From Rhizobium sp. RU33A (GTDB taxonomy: Bacteria; Pseudomonadota; Alphaproteobacteria; Rhizobiales; Rhizobiaceae): DNA of 64,000 nucleotides. The translations under genes and the position numbers were made by a program. Under the pieces are notes generated by a model, which saw only the letters and a program-made list of their open reading frames with translations, was not told where the DNA came from and ran no database searches. Positions 34,108 through 42,312 of the stretch are shown in pieces. The stretch is taken from NCBI RefSeq assembly GCF_900156055.1, contig NZ_FTMQ01000001.1:1178001-1242000 (forward strand). The letters run 5' to 3'. Each line of letters begins with the position of its first letter. Position 1 is the stretch's first letter.

Positions 34108-35984
34108 AGACTGCCCTTCTCCTCGGCGCCTGCATCACCATCCCGATCAGCCAGGCCACGGGAGATGGGGTCAACAACTTCCCGGCCATGGGCGTTGTCG
34201 TTCCGGGCGGCGTGGTGCTGTCCAATGTCTCCGTGCCAGCTGGCGTCCAGCCGGCGATGCCGAGCTTCGCACCGGTCGCCGCGCCAAGCCTTCCGCCCGT
34301 CGTGCCGCCGACCATGGCAGCGCCGCAGCCGGTGATGCCCGTCGCACCGGCTGCCGCGCAGATCGTTCTGCCCACCCCTATGCCGGAGCCTACAACCCCC
34401 ATGGCCATGGCGCCCCAGGCCGCCGCACCGGTCATCCGCGACGTGGCACCGGGTGAAAACCCGTTTGGGCCGAGCCAGGCGACAGCGGCGAAACGACCGG
34501 CCGTCCAGCCGACTCCCGCCGCCGTCAGCGCTCAGGCGCTCACAGCGGCATCGCCTCGCGACAGCGTCGAACTCCAGATCGCCCGCCTCAGCCAGCAGAC
34601 CGAGGAGCCCGTGGTTGCGACCCGGCCCGAGGTCGATGACACGGCACTGCGCTACTATGCCCAGACACGCGACCTGAAACGCCTTGGCGCAGAGCTGCGC
34701 CGCCTGAAGGCCCTCTATCCCAGCTGGGACGCGCCGGAGGACCTCTTCGATGCGCCGACCAATATCTCCGAACAGCCGCTCTGGGATATCTTCGGCAGCG
34801 GTGACTATGTGCGCGTTCGCACCGAAATGGCGAGGCTGCAGAGCGAGAACCCGAACTGGAAGCCCAGCCAGGAACTCGTCGACAAGCTGGCACAGGCGGA
34901 GACCCGCAGGCTGATGGAGCGCTCGCACGCCCAGCGCAACTGGGCACAGGTGGTGAGCCTTGCCGAGGGCTCGCCACAGCTGATGGTTTGTGCCGAGATG
35001 AACACCATGTGGATCACGGCGGAGGCACTGGCCCAGTCCCGCGATTTCGCCCGCGCCTTCGATCTCTACAAATACATCGTCACAAGCTGCGAGGATCCGA
35101 ACGAACGGCTGTCGACCGTCCAGAAGGCAAGCCTCCTTCTGCCCGAAGCCGGAACACTTTCGCTGGTTGCCCTCGGCTCTGTCCTGCCCGATGGCACGGG
35201 CGAATTCGACGACGTCTCCTTCGATCTTGTCCGGCGCAAGATGGGCCAGATCGCCCAGGGCAATGCAGCGACCGGTCTGACCCTCGACGAGTTGCAGCGC
35301 TTCAGCGACTATGTCCAGCGCTCGTTCTCGGCCGCCGATGCCGAGCTGTTCGGCTGGTTCTACTATGGCCAGCAGAGCTGGGAGGCCTCCTATCACTGGT
35401 TTGTCAGCTCCACGCGCATGGCGACCAGCCTGAAGAGCATCGAAGGGGTCATCCTTTCGCTGCGCAACATGGAGCATCGCGACGAAGCGCTCCAACTGGC
35501 CCGCCAGTATGCAACCCAGACCCCTGAACTGAAGAAGATCTATATCGAGCTGGTATCGGCCGGCCTCACCGACCAGGACACGCCTCTGGTACCCACCGAG
35601 GGAGAGCTGAAAACCCTCGAAGCCTATGTCTTCGAGCAGAAATCGGCACTGGGCGCCCAGGCGCTCGCCTGGCACCGCCTCGACAACAAGGCAACCAAGG
35701 ACGCAACGCGCCTCTTCCAGCAATCGGTGGAATGGGAGCCGACGGAAGGGGGCGTCGTAGGCCTCGCGGTTCTCGCCTCGCGCGCAAAGAACTGGGGACG
35801 GGTCGCATCGATCAAGAAGCAGTATGGCGAGAAGTTCGCAGCCCTCGACAACGTCAAGGTCTATCGCCCGAGGGTCGTGGCGAAGCGGCCGCCGGCGAAG
35901 CCGAAGGAAAAACCCAACCTGCTGACCTGGCTGCTGCAGAAAGAGAAGAAGGACGAGAAGAAGGGTCGGGTCGAGACGCAGTGA
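34086..35984 (+). CDS. Cellulose operon helical-repeat (TPR-like) exported protein
   Basis: A 632-residue protein. An N-terminal signal-like segment (LKTALLLGACITIPISQA) is followed by about 110 residues rich in Pro, Ala, Val and Met, a low-complexity linker. The rest is helical, with TPR-like pairs (for example residues 185-260 and 310-440), ending in a Lys-rich tail. It overlaps bcsZ by 22 bp and is the last gene of the operon. From position it fits the TPR protein found in rhizobial cellulose operons that lack bcsC (sometimes called bcsK), perhaps linking secretion to the cell wall. That assignment is from memory and gene order only. Confidence 0.7.
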   Translation: MFDRFPLKTALLLGACITIPISQATGDGVNNFPAMGVVVPGGVVLSNVSVPAGVQPAMPSFAPVAAPSLPPVVPPTMAAPQPVMPVAPAAAQIVLPTPMPEPTTPMAMAPQAAAPVIRDVAPGENPFGPSQATAAKRPAVQPTPAAVSAQALTAASPRDSVELQIARLSQQTEEPVVATRPEVDDTALRYYAQTRDLKRLGAELRRLKALYPSWDAPEDLFDAPTNISEQPLWDIFGSGDYVRVRTEMARLQSENPNWKPSQELVDKLAQAETRRLMERSHAQRNWAQVVSLAEGSPQLMVCAEMNTMWITAEALAQSRDFARAFDLYKYIVTSCEDPNERLSTVQKASLLLPEAGTLSLVALGSVLPDGTGEFDDVSFDLVRRKMGQIAQGNAATGLTLDELQRFSDYVQRSFSAADAELFGWFYYGQQSWEASYHWFVSSTRMATSLKSIEGVILSLRNMEHRDEALQLARQYATQTPELKKIYIELVSAGLTDQDTPLVPTEGELKTLEAYVFEQKSALGAQALAWHRLDNKATKDATRLFQQSVEWEPTEGGVVGLAVLASRAKNWGRVASIKKQYGEKFAALDNVKVYRPRVVAKRPPAKPKEKPNLLTWLLQKEKKDEKKGRVETQ

Positions 35985-36032
35985 CAGGATGAACACACCA
36001 GGGACGGCATCGGCTAAGGTGCCACCGATGAT

Positions 36033-36056
36033 CCGCCGGGGGACATTTCCCGGCGG
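36033..36056. terminator. Hairpin between convergent operons
   Basis: CCGCCGGG (36033-36040) pairs perfectly with CCCGGCGG (36049-36056) over an 8-nt loop. It lies between the ends of the cellulose and iron operons. There is no strong T-run, so it may need Rho or act as an mRNA 3' end stabiliser. Confidence 0.45.
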
Positions 36057-36110
36057 CTGACCTGCTGGCGTGCACAAAAGCGCGCTTCGGACCGAGGACT
36101 GCTGATGCGC

Positions 36111-36878
36111 CTAGCCCCTTCGGGCATATTGCAGCGCAAGCCGTATGCCACCTGTCTCGACGACTGGCACTTCAAACCCATAGATCGCCTCCAGCACCTC
36201 GGTCCGCATGATCGCGTCCGGCGTGCCATCGGCTGCGATCCGGCCGTTTTTCATGGCGATGATCCGGTCGGCGCTGGCCGAGGCGTGGTTGATGTCGTGC
36301 AGCACGATGACGATGGTGCGGCCAGTTTCGTCGGTTAGCCGGCGCAGCTCCAGCATCAGCTGGCGGGCGTGATACATGTCGAGATTGTTCAAGGGCTCGT
36401 CGAGCAGGATGTAATCCGTGGCTTGCGCATAGGTCATCGCCACCATCACCCGCTGCCGCTGGCCACCGGAGAGGCGGTCGAGCGAGCGGCTGGCCAGGTC
36501 GCCCAACTCGAAGCGGGCTAGCGCCTCTGCGACCATCGCCTTGTCCTCGGTCGTCATCCGTCCGCCGCTATGCGGAAACCGGCCGAAGCCGACCATTTCG
36601 CACACGCTGACGCGCGGCGGCGGGCCGGAATCCTGGCGGAGGATCGCGAGCTTTTTCGCCAGCACCTTGCCCGGCGTGGTCGCGACAGGCAGACCATCAA
36701 TGGTCACGCTTCCCTGTTGCAGTGGCAGAAGCCTTGCCGTGAGCGAGAGCAGCGTCGATTTTCCGGCACCGTTCGGGCCGACCAGGGCGGTCAGACCACC
36801 TCGGGGCAGGGTGAGGTCGATGCCCTCGAGCACGCGCTGTCCCTCGCGCTCAAGGCTGACGGATTGAATTTCGATCAT
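36111..36878 (-). CDS. Ferric-siderophore ABC transporter ATP-binding protein
   Basis: A 255-residue FecE/FepC-type ATPase: Walker A GPNGAGKST, signature LSGGQRQR, Walker B YILLDEPLNNLD and the switch His in LHDINH. ATG 36878 overlaps the stop of the permease gene as ATGA; a longer frame to 37178 runs inside the permease and is rejected. Last gene of the leftward iron operon. It powers import of the ferric siderophore made by the same cluster. Confidence 0.9.
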   Translation of the reverse strand: MIEIQSVSLEREGQRVLEGIDLTLPRGGLTALVGPNGAGKSTLLSLTARLLPLQQGSVTIDGLPVATTPGKVLAKKLAILRQDSGPPPRVSVCEMVGFGRFPHSGGRMTTEDKAMVAEALARFELGDLASRSLDRLSGGQRQRVMVAMTYAQATDYILLDEPLNNLDMYHARQLMLELRRLTDETGRTIVIVLHDINHASASADRIIAMKNGRIAADGTPDAIMRTEVLEAIYGFEVPVVETGGIRLALQYARRG

Positions 36879-37819
36879 CGGGTGCGCCTCGCAAACAGAA
36901 GCAGGATGAAGACAAGGCCGCCGACGAAGTCGACGACAACAGAGAGCGTGCCGGCCTGGCCGAGCCCGTGCTGCAACAACGTCTGTCCGCCGACGAGCAC
37001 GATGATGCCGAGAAGCACGGCAACCACGAAGACGGAGGCATGCCGGCGCGAGGCCGTCAGCCGCTCGGCAAGCGCTGCGATCAACAGGCCGAAAAAGGTG
37101 ACGGGGCCGACGAGCGCAGTGGAAACGGCAACAAGCAGCGACACCACCAGGAGGTGGATCATGATCTCGCGATTCCACTCGATGCCCAGGCCGATCGCCG
37201 TGTCGCGTCCGAGTGCGGCGATGTCGAGCTGGTGTCGGCGCGAGACGAGGAAGGCGCCTGCGATCGCGGTGACGATGGCTGCGATGGCAAGCAGATCCGT
37301 ATTCGGCGAGGAGAAGTTCGCATACATCGCCCGCTGCGCCACTGCGAACTCCTGCGGATCGATCAGCCGCGCCAGAAGATTGGTGAGGCTGCGGAAGAGC
37401 CCGCCGATGACGACGCCGGCGAGCAGCATCAGCGTCAGATCCATCCGGCTTTTCAGCGCCGGCCAGAGGATCAATATGGCAAGCAGCATCAGGGCGGATG
37501 CCTCCATGCCGAATTTCAGATGCGGCGAGAGCGAGACATAGCCCAGCCCGCCCAGCGTAAAGACGAGTGCTGCCTGACCGAACTGGTAGAGCGCATCGAG
37601 GCCCATGATTGACGGGGTGAGGATGCGGTTGCCGGTGATCGTCTGGAAGGTGACGGTCGAGAGTGCGATGGCAACCGCGACGGTTACAAGCGCGGCAAGC
37701 CTGATGCCGCGCAGCTCCAGCGCAAAGGCGATATTGCCGCGCAGGTTGACCGTCATGAAGGCGATGACGGCTAAGAGCGCCAGACAGAGGAGAAGGCCGA
37801 TGACGATCCGGTCACGCAT
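36875..37819 (-). CDS. Iron-siderophore ABC transporter permease (FecCD family), second
   Basis: A 314-residue FecCD-family permease with about eight to ten hydrophobic helices and the typical GPVTFFGLLIAALAERL segment near residue 230. ATG 37819 is preceded by GGGAG seven bases upstream and overlaps the stop of the first permease; the upstream frame start (37864) is not supported. It pairs with the permease upstream to form the membrane channel. Confidence 0.88.
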   Translation of the reverse strand: MRDRIVIGLLLCLALLAVIAFMTVNLRGNIAFALELRGIRLAALVTVAVAIALSTVTFQTITGNRILTPSIMGLDALYQFGQAALVFTLGGLGYVSLSPHLKFGMEASALMLLAILILWPALKSRMDLTLMLLAGVVIGGLFRSLTNLLARLIDPQEFAVAQRAMYANFSSPNTDLLAIAAIVTAIAGAFLVSRRHQLDIAALGRDTAIGLGIEWNREIMIHLLVVSLLVAVSTALVGPVTFFGLLIAALAERLTASRRHASVFVVAVLLGIIVLVGGQTLLQHGLGQAGTLSVVVDFVGGLVFILLLFARRTR

Positions 37820-38789
37820 CGCGACGCTCCCGAAGGATGAACCAGAGGAAGACGGCAGGTCCAATCACCCCCATCACGGTGCCGACGGGGATCTCGTAAG
37901 GAAAGCGCATGAGGCGACCGGCGATATCGGAGGCGAGAACCAGGATCGCCCCGCCGAGCGCCACGAGCGGCAGCGTGCCGCGCAGATTGTCACCCGAGAG
38001 GCGCGAGACGAGATTGGGTACGACGAGGCCGACAAAGGGAATGAGCCCGACGACAACGACCGAGAGCGCCGACATCACCGAGACCAGTACCAGCCCGATC
38101 TGCGTCATGCGGCGATAATCGATGCCAAGGCTGGTCGCCTGATCCTCGCCAAGCGCCATGATCGTCAGCCGGTCGGCAATCAGGATCGCCGCCGCGACGA
38201 TGACCACGGCGACGAAGAGCAGCTCGTAGCGGCCCTTCAGCACGCCGGAGAATTCGCCATTGGTCCAGATGTCCAAATATTGCAGGAGATCAGTCTGCCA
38301 GGCGACATAGGTGACGGCAGCGCCCACCACGCCGCCATAGACAAGGCCGAAAAGCGGTACGAGATGCGGCTGTTCCGGCGGCAGCCGATGGGCGGTGGCG
38401 AGGAATAGCGCCGTGCCTGCGAGCGCACAGCCGCTGGCGACCAGCGCCTTCACGCCGAGGCCCGCTGCCGGCAGGAACAGCGTCACGATCAGGATGCCGA
38501 GTGCTGCACTTTGGGCGGTGCCCGCCGTCGAAGGCTCGACGAAGCGGTTGCGCGTCAGCGTCTGCATGATCTGGCCGGCAACGGCGAGCCCTGCACCGCA
38601 AAGCACGGCAGCGAGCGTGCGCGGCAGCCGGCTGATGGCCATGAGATCGGCAAAGGGCATTGCCCCCTCCGTGCCGGAGAGGGACAGCTCCTGCACCCCG
38701 ATCGCAAGGCTCACAACGACCAGAAGCGCCAGGCAGAGCCCGGCGGCGATCATCACGCGGCGATGTGGTGTCTCAAGCGTGGCAGACAT
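37812..38789 (-). CDS. Iron-siderophore ABC transporter permease (FecCD family), first
   Basis: A 325-residue FecCD-family permease. Typical segments are LPRTLAAVLCGAGLAVAG, GTAQSAALGIL and GLIPFVGLVVPNLVSRL. The ATG at 38789 overlaps the stop of the binding-protein gene (TGATG). With the second permease it makes a heterodimeric channel, as in FepDG or YclNO-type systems. Confidence 0.89.
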   Translation of the reverse strand: MSATLETPHRRVMIAAGLCLALLVVVSLAIGVQELSLSGTEGAMPFADLMAISRLPRTLAAVLCGAGLAVAGQIMQTLTRNRFVEPSTAGTAQSAALGILIVTLFLPAAGLGVKALVASGCALAGTALFLATAHRLPPEQPHLVPLFGLVYGGVVGAAVTYVAWQTDLLQYLDIWTNGEFSGVLKGRYELLFVAVVIVAAAILIADRLTIMALGEDQATSLGIDYRRMTQIGLVLVSVMSALSVVVVGLIPFVGLVVPNLVSRLSGDNLRGTLPLVALGGAILVLASDIAGRLMRFPYEIPVGTVMGVIGPAVFLWFILRERRDA

Positions 38790-39700
38790 CACTGGCTGGC
38801 GGAGAAAGCGGCCTCGATGGTCGCCAGAACCCGTTCAGTGGCCTTCAACCCGCCGGCTGCGATGTAGAAGTCCGCCGACGGCAGATAGATCACCTGGCCG
38901 CTCTTCCAGGCCTTGGTCTCGGCGACCAGCGCATTGTCGAGCGTTGCCTTGGCATTCTGGTCATTGGCGCCGATGGCAGCGGCCCGGTCGAGCACCAGCA
39001 GCCAGTCGGGATTGGCCTTTGCGATGAATTCGAAGGAGACCGGCTCGCCATGGGTGGCGGCCTCGACATCTTCGACTGCCGGCGGCAGGTCGAGCGCCTT
39101 GTGCACCCAGCCGAAGCGGGAATCGATCCCGTAGGCAGTGATCTTCGGCCCGTTGGTCATCAGGATCAGCCCCTTGCCCTTGCCCTGAACGGCGGCCTTG
39201 GCGCGGGCAAGCGCTGCGTCGAATTCCGCAACCGCCTTCTCGGCCTCTGCCTGCTTTCCGAGGATCGCGCCATAGGTCGCGGCCCGCTCGCGTGCCTGAT
39301 CGATCACGTCGACGCCGTCCATGGTCATGTCGAGCGAGGGCGCGACCTTGCCCGTTTCCTTCTCCTTGCCGGAGGAGCGGCCGCCGAGGATGATCAGGTC
39401 AGGGGCAAGCGCGCTCAAGGCTTCGAGGTTGGGCTCGAAGATGTCGCCGACAACCTCGGCCTTGCCTTTCAGGTCCGAGAGTTCGGCGAGATAGAGGTTC
39501 TCAGGAATGCCCGCTGGCATCACGCCGATGGCTAGCAGCGTATCCAGGGCGGCAATGTCGAAGACAGCCACCTTGGACGGCGTGCCCTCGACGGTAACTT
39601 TGCCGGCATAGGTCTCGACATCGAGCGCCAGCGCCGGCAGGGCGGCGAGGGTGAGGCCGGCGGCAATCAGCACGCGGCGGGTAAAGGGGCGGATGGTCAT
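38789..39700 (-). CDS. Periplasmic siderophore-binding protein (FatB/YclQ-like)
   Basis: A 303-residue solute-binding protein with a Sec signal (RRVLIAAGLTLAALPALA). SKVAVFDIAALDTLLAIG and ALAPDLIILGG are hallmarks of the FatB/CeuE/YclQ group, several members of which bind petrobactin or related catecholates (family knowledge). ATG 39700 has GGGAG eight bases upstream; the frame opens 30 bases earlier without a site. It follows the asb biosynthesis genes by 33 bp, so synthesis and uptake are in one operon. Confidence 0.87.
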   Translation of the reverse strand: MTIRPFTRRVLIAAGLTLAALPALALDVETYAGKVTVEGTPSKVAVFDIAALDTLLAIGVMPAGIPENLYLAELSDLKGKAEVVGDIFEPNLEALSALAPDLIILGGRSSGKEKETGKVAPSLDMTMDGVDVIDQARERAATYGAILGKQAEAEKAVAEFDAALARAKAAVQGKGKGLILMTNGPKITAYGIDSRFGWVHKALDLPPAVEDVEAATHGEPVSFEFIAKANPDWLLVLDRAAAIGANDQNAKATLDNALVAETKAWKSGQVIYLPSADFYIAAGGLKATERVLATIEAAFSASQ

Positions 39701-39733
39701 GGTCGTTTCTCCCAAACGAAAGATGGTCATGGA

Positions 39734-41047
39734 TCAGCCCAGCGCTTTGAGGCGCGGCGCCGCAGTGTCTTGAAAGCCGGCACTCCAGGCGTCGAAGGCA
39801 GCGCCCAGCCGGGTCTTGATGGAGGTTTCGAAGTGGTCTGCCCGGTCGAGCCTACGCGTCACGTCCTCGATCAGCCGCCGGTCGCCGGTCTGGGCGAGCT
39901 TCATTGCGGCGAAATGGATGTTCTTAAGCTCCTGATGCAGCGCCTCGATCTCAGTGCACCAGTGCTCGAACTCGCTGTTGGCGAGCTTCGCCGCCCGCCA
40001 GATGAAGGCAAAGCCATGTTCATAGGCATATTTGCGGATGGCGAGCACCGGCAGTTCGCGAAGCCCTGATGTCAGGTCTTGAAGCGTCAGCCCGTCGCGC
40101 CCCTCGACATGGGCGGCGAGGATCGACCTCAGCGCATCGATCAGCGGATTGCGGTCGCGGATCAGGCATTCATTCAGATAGGCCGCGACATCGGCATCGG
40201 CAGCCGGCTGGAAGGCGGCGCGATCGAAATGATAGCCGCCAGCGACGGACGGCTGGGCAATCGCGTTCAGCACCTTCGCGCGTTCGATCGGTCCTTCCCA
40301 GCGATAGTCGGGGTCGCGGATGAACCAGACATCCGGGTCTTCGGTCATTTCCGGCATCAGGTAATGCGGAAAGGGGTTCTGGTTGAACTTGTTCTCCCGC
40401 TCCGGCAGGTGGAAGAGGTCGAGCATCACCATCACGCCCTCGGTTTCCCGCCGCTTTTCGAGCAGATCGAGGAAGGTCGCGATGTTCTCGTCCTTGGAGC
40501 GGGAATGGTCGTACCAGGGCGTCACGGGCGCGCGGTAGAGCCGCTCGAACCAGAGACGGAAGGGCTCATGGCTGACAGTCGCGTCGTGATAGAGCAGCTC
40601 GTGGCGCGGGCTGATCCCGAAGGGCGCGTCCCAGATGCCGAAATAGAAGGGCCGGTGGTCGATGCCGCGCCGCTTCAAGCCGTCGCACAGGCAGCTGACA
40701 AAGCAATGCACCTTGATGTCGTAATAGTCCTCGCCATGCACCCCGCCTTCGAATTCCGGCATGGGTTCTGCGACAGGTTCGAGCTCGGCGGCGGTCGTTT
40801 CTTCCTCGGGCAGGAAGAGATCGGCGAGATCGGTGATAGTCACCACATCCTTTCGGCTGATCACGGCATCATCGACCATCAACCCGTGTTCGAGCTCGAG
40901 ATTGAGGAAGATCTGCAGGATCAGAACGGAATCGAGATAGAGGTCCTGGTTGAGCCGCGCCGTGGGAGAAAACGCCTCCATATGCCGATGCTGCATGGGG
41001 CCGGCCAGTACCTGGGCGATGGCGTCGATGATGTCGCTTCGGGTCAC
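39734..41047 (-). CDS. AsbD-AsbE fusion: acyl carrier domain plus petrobactin-type transferase (DUF6005)
   Basis: A 437-residue fusion. Residues 1-85 are an acyl carrier domain with the phosphopantetheine Ser in DLYLDSVLIL; residues 100-437 resemble AsbE (DUF6005), which moves 3,4-dihydroxybenzoate from the carrier to spermidine. In Bacillus the two are separate genes; here no stop or gap divides them. GTG 41047 overlaps the asbC stop (GTGA). The fused form should channel the acyl group inside one protein (inference). The DUF6005 link is from memory; the ACP motif and neighbours support it. Confidence 0.78.
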   Translation of the reverse strand: MTRSDIIDAIAQVLAGPMQHRHMEAFSPTARLNQDLYLDSVLILQIFLNLELEHGLMVDDAVISRKDVVTITDLADLFLPEEETTAAELEPVAEPMPEFEGGVHGEDYYDIKVHCFVSCLCDGLKRRGIDHRPFYFGIWDAPFGISPRHELLYHDATVSHEPFRLWFERLYRAPVTPWYDHSRSKDENIATFLDLLEKRRETEGVMVMLDLFHLPERENKFNQNPFPHYLMPEMTEDPDVWFIRDPDYRWEGPIERAKVLNAIAQPSVAGGYHFDRAAFQPAADADVAAYLNECLIRDRNPLIDALRSILAAHVEGRDGLTLQDLTSGLRELPVLAIRKYAYEHGFAFIWRAAKLANSEFEHWCTEIEALHQELKNIHFAAMKLAQTGDRRLIEDVTRRLDRADHFETSIKTRLGAAFDAWSAGFQDTAAPRLKALG

Positions 41048-42312
41048 GAGGCGCGCTCCTTCTGATCGTTGAATTCTCCGTCCAAAAAGCGCCTGGCGAT
41101 CTCGCAGCGGCTGATCTTGCCGTTCGCCTGGCGCGGCACCTCGGCCACCTGCACGAGATGCATCGGCACCTGATGCGGTTGCAAGGCGGCAATCAGCCGC
41201 TCGCGCAGCTCTGACGACGGCATGATCCGGTTCGCTGAATAGACAAGCGCCACCCGCTCGCCGGCAAAACTGTCGGGCACGCGGAAGGCCACCGCATCGG
41301 TGACATCGTCGATGGCAATCGCCTGGTCTTCGACATCGCGGGGATAGACGTTGAGGCCTGAGACATTCACCGTGTCATCGAGCCGCGAGATGAAGACCAG
41401 CATGCCATCGGCTTTGACATAGCCGAGATCCCTAGTCTCGATCCTGGTGATCCCATCCAGCACGATCTCGACCGGCGCATCCGCGCTGCCGCCGTCAGCC
41501 AGCGAGAAACGCGGCAGAATGCGGCCCATATCGGCGGGATGGGTGAGGTCGCTGTTGATCGCAACGCAGCCGGCTTCCGAGCAGCCATATTGCTGGTAGA
41601 AACGCTCGGCCTTGGCGCGAATGGTGGAAAACCAGCTCTCCGGCAACAGCGTGCCCGAGGTCATGATCGCATGCACCTTTTCGCCTGATGGCAGGAGCCG
41701 CGCCAGTGTGTGCAGCATGGCCGGCGAGGAATAGAGGATTGGTCGCTCGGTTTCGCGCAGCAGTTTGATCAAATGTTTAGGATTGGCGGTGTTCACCACA
41801 TGCGGCACGCGCCCCCGTTTCAAGCCGACCAGAAGCCCGCAGATCAGCCCATAGGAATGGGTGGTCGGGCAGGCGACGACGGGCGTCATGTCCTGGGGCT
41901 CGCGGAAGAAGCTGACATAATCTTCCAGTTCCCGTTCGATATCGTCCCATCCGCGCGCCACGCATTTTGCAGCCCCCGTGGTGCCCGAGCTCATCTGCAA
42001 CAGCCGCCCGCGCGGGCTCTCGTCGTCTGGCTCGCCCAGCCATTCGGCAGTGGTTCCGCCATGATAAAGCCGGTGGCAGTCCGCCTCCTTGGCAAGTTTC
42101 CGGGCAGTCGCCAGCGGTGTGCCGGGCAGAAGCGGCAGGATGCTTGCCCCGAGCCGCTTGATGGCGAAGAAGGCCGAAAGCCAGTCGATGGTTTCGGGCA
42201 GGCAGACGGCGACGCTGAGGCGCGGGTCCGCTATCCCGGTTGCGGCCAGAAAGGTCTCACCCTTGGCGTCGATCTCGGTCTGGCTATGGAAGGTCCCGTC
42301 GATCAGGATCAT
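41044..42312 (-). CDS. asbC: AsbC-like 3,4-dihydroxybenzoate adenylating ligase
   Basis: A 422-residue AMP-dependent acyl ligase. The P-loop-like MSSGTTGAAKCVARGW and YGCSEAGC (A5 region) are clear, and the C-terminal RQANGKISRCEIA carries the A10 Lys. It would activate 3,4-dihydroxybenzoate and load it on the AsbD domain encoded next. It is shorter than general acyl-CoA ligases, as is AsbC. ATG 42312 overlaps the asbB stop as ATGA. Confidence 0.78.
   Translation of the reverse strand: MILIDGTFHSQTEIDAKGETFLAATGIADPRLSVAVCLPETIDWLSAFFAIKRLGASILPLLPGTPLATARKLAKEADCHRLYHGGTTAEWLGEPDDESPRGRLLQMSSGTTGAAKCVARGWDDIERELEDYVSFFREPQDMTPVVACPTTHSYGLICGLLVGLKRGRVPHVVNTANPKHLIKLLRETERPILYSSPAMLHTLARLLPSGEKVHAIMTSGTLLPESWFSTIRAKAERFYQQYGCSEAGCVAINSDLTHPADMGRILPRFSLADGGSADAPVEIVLDGITRIETRDLGYVKADGMLVFISRLDDTVNVSGLNVYPRDVEDQAIAIDDVTDAVAFRVPDSFAGERVALVYSANRIMPSSELRERLIAALQPHQVPMHLVQVAEVPRQANGKISRCEIARRFLDGEFNDQKERAS

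Noticed and set aside
34029-36077. 682-residue open frame on the minus strand
   Set aside because: Antisense of the helical-repeat gene; composition is typical of a shadow frame.
37054-37178. Longer N-terminus for the siderophore ATPase gene
   Set aside because: It would run inside the permease gene; ATG 36878 overlaps the permease stop and aligns with the family.
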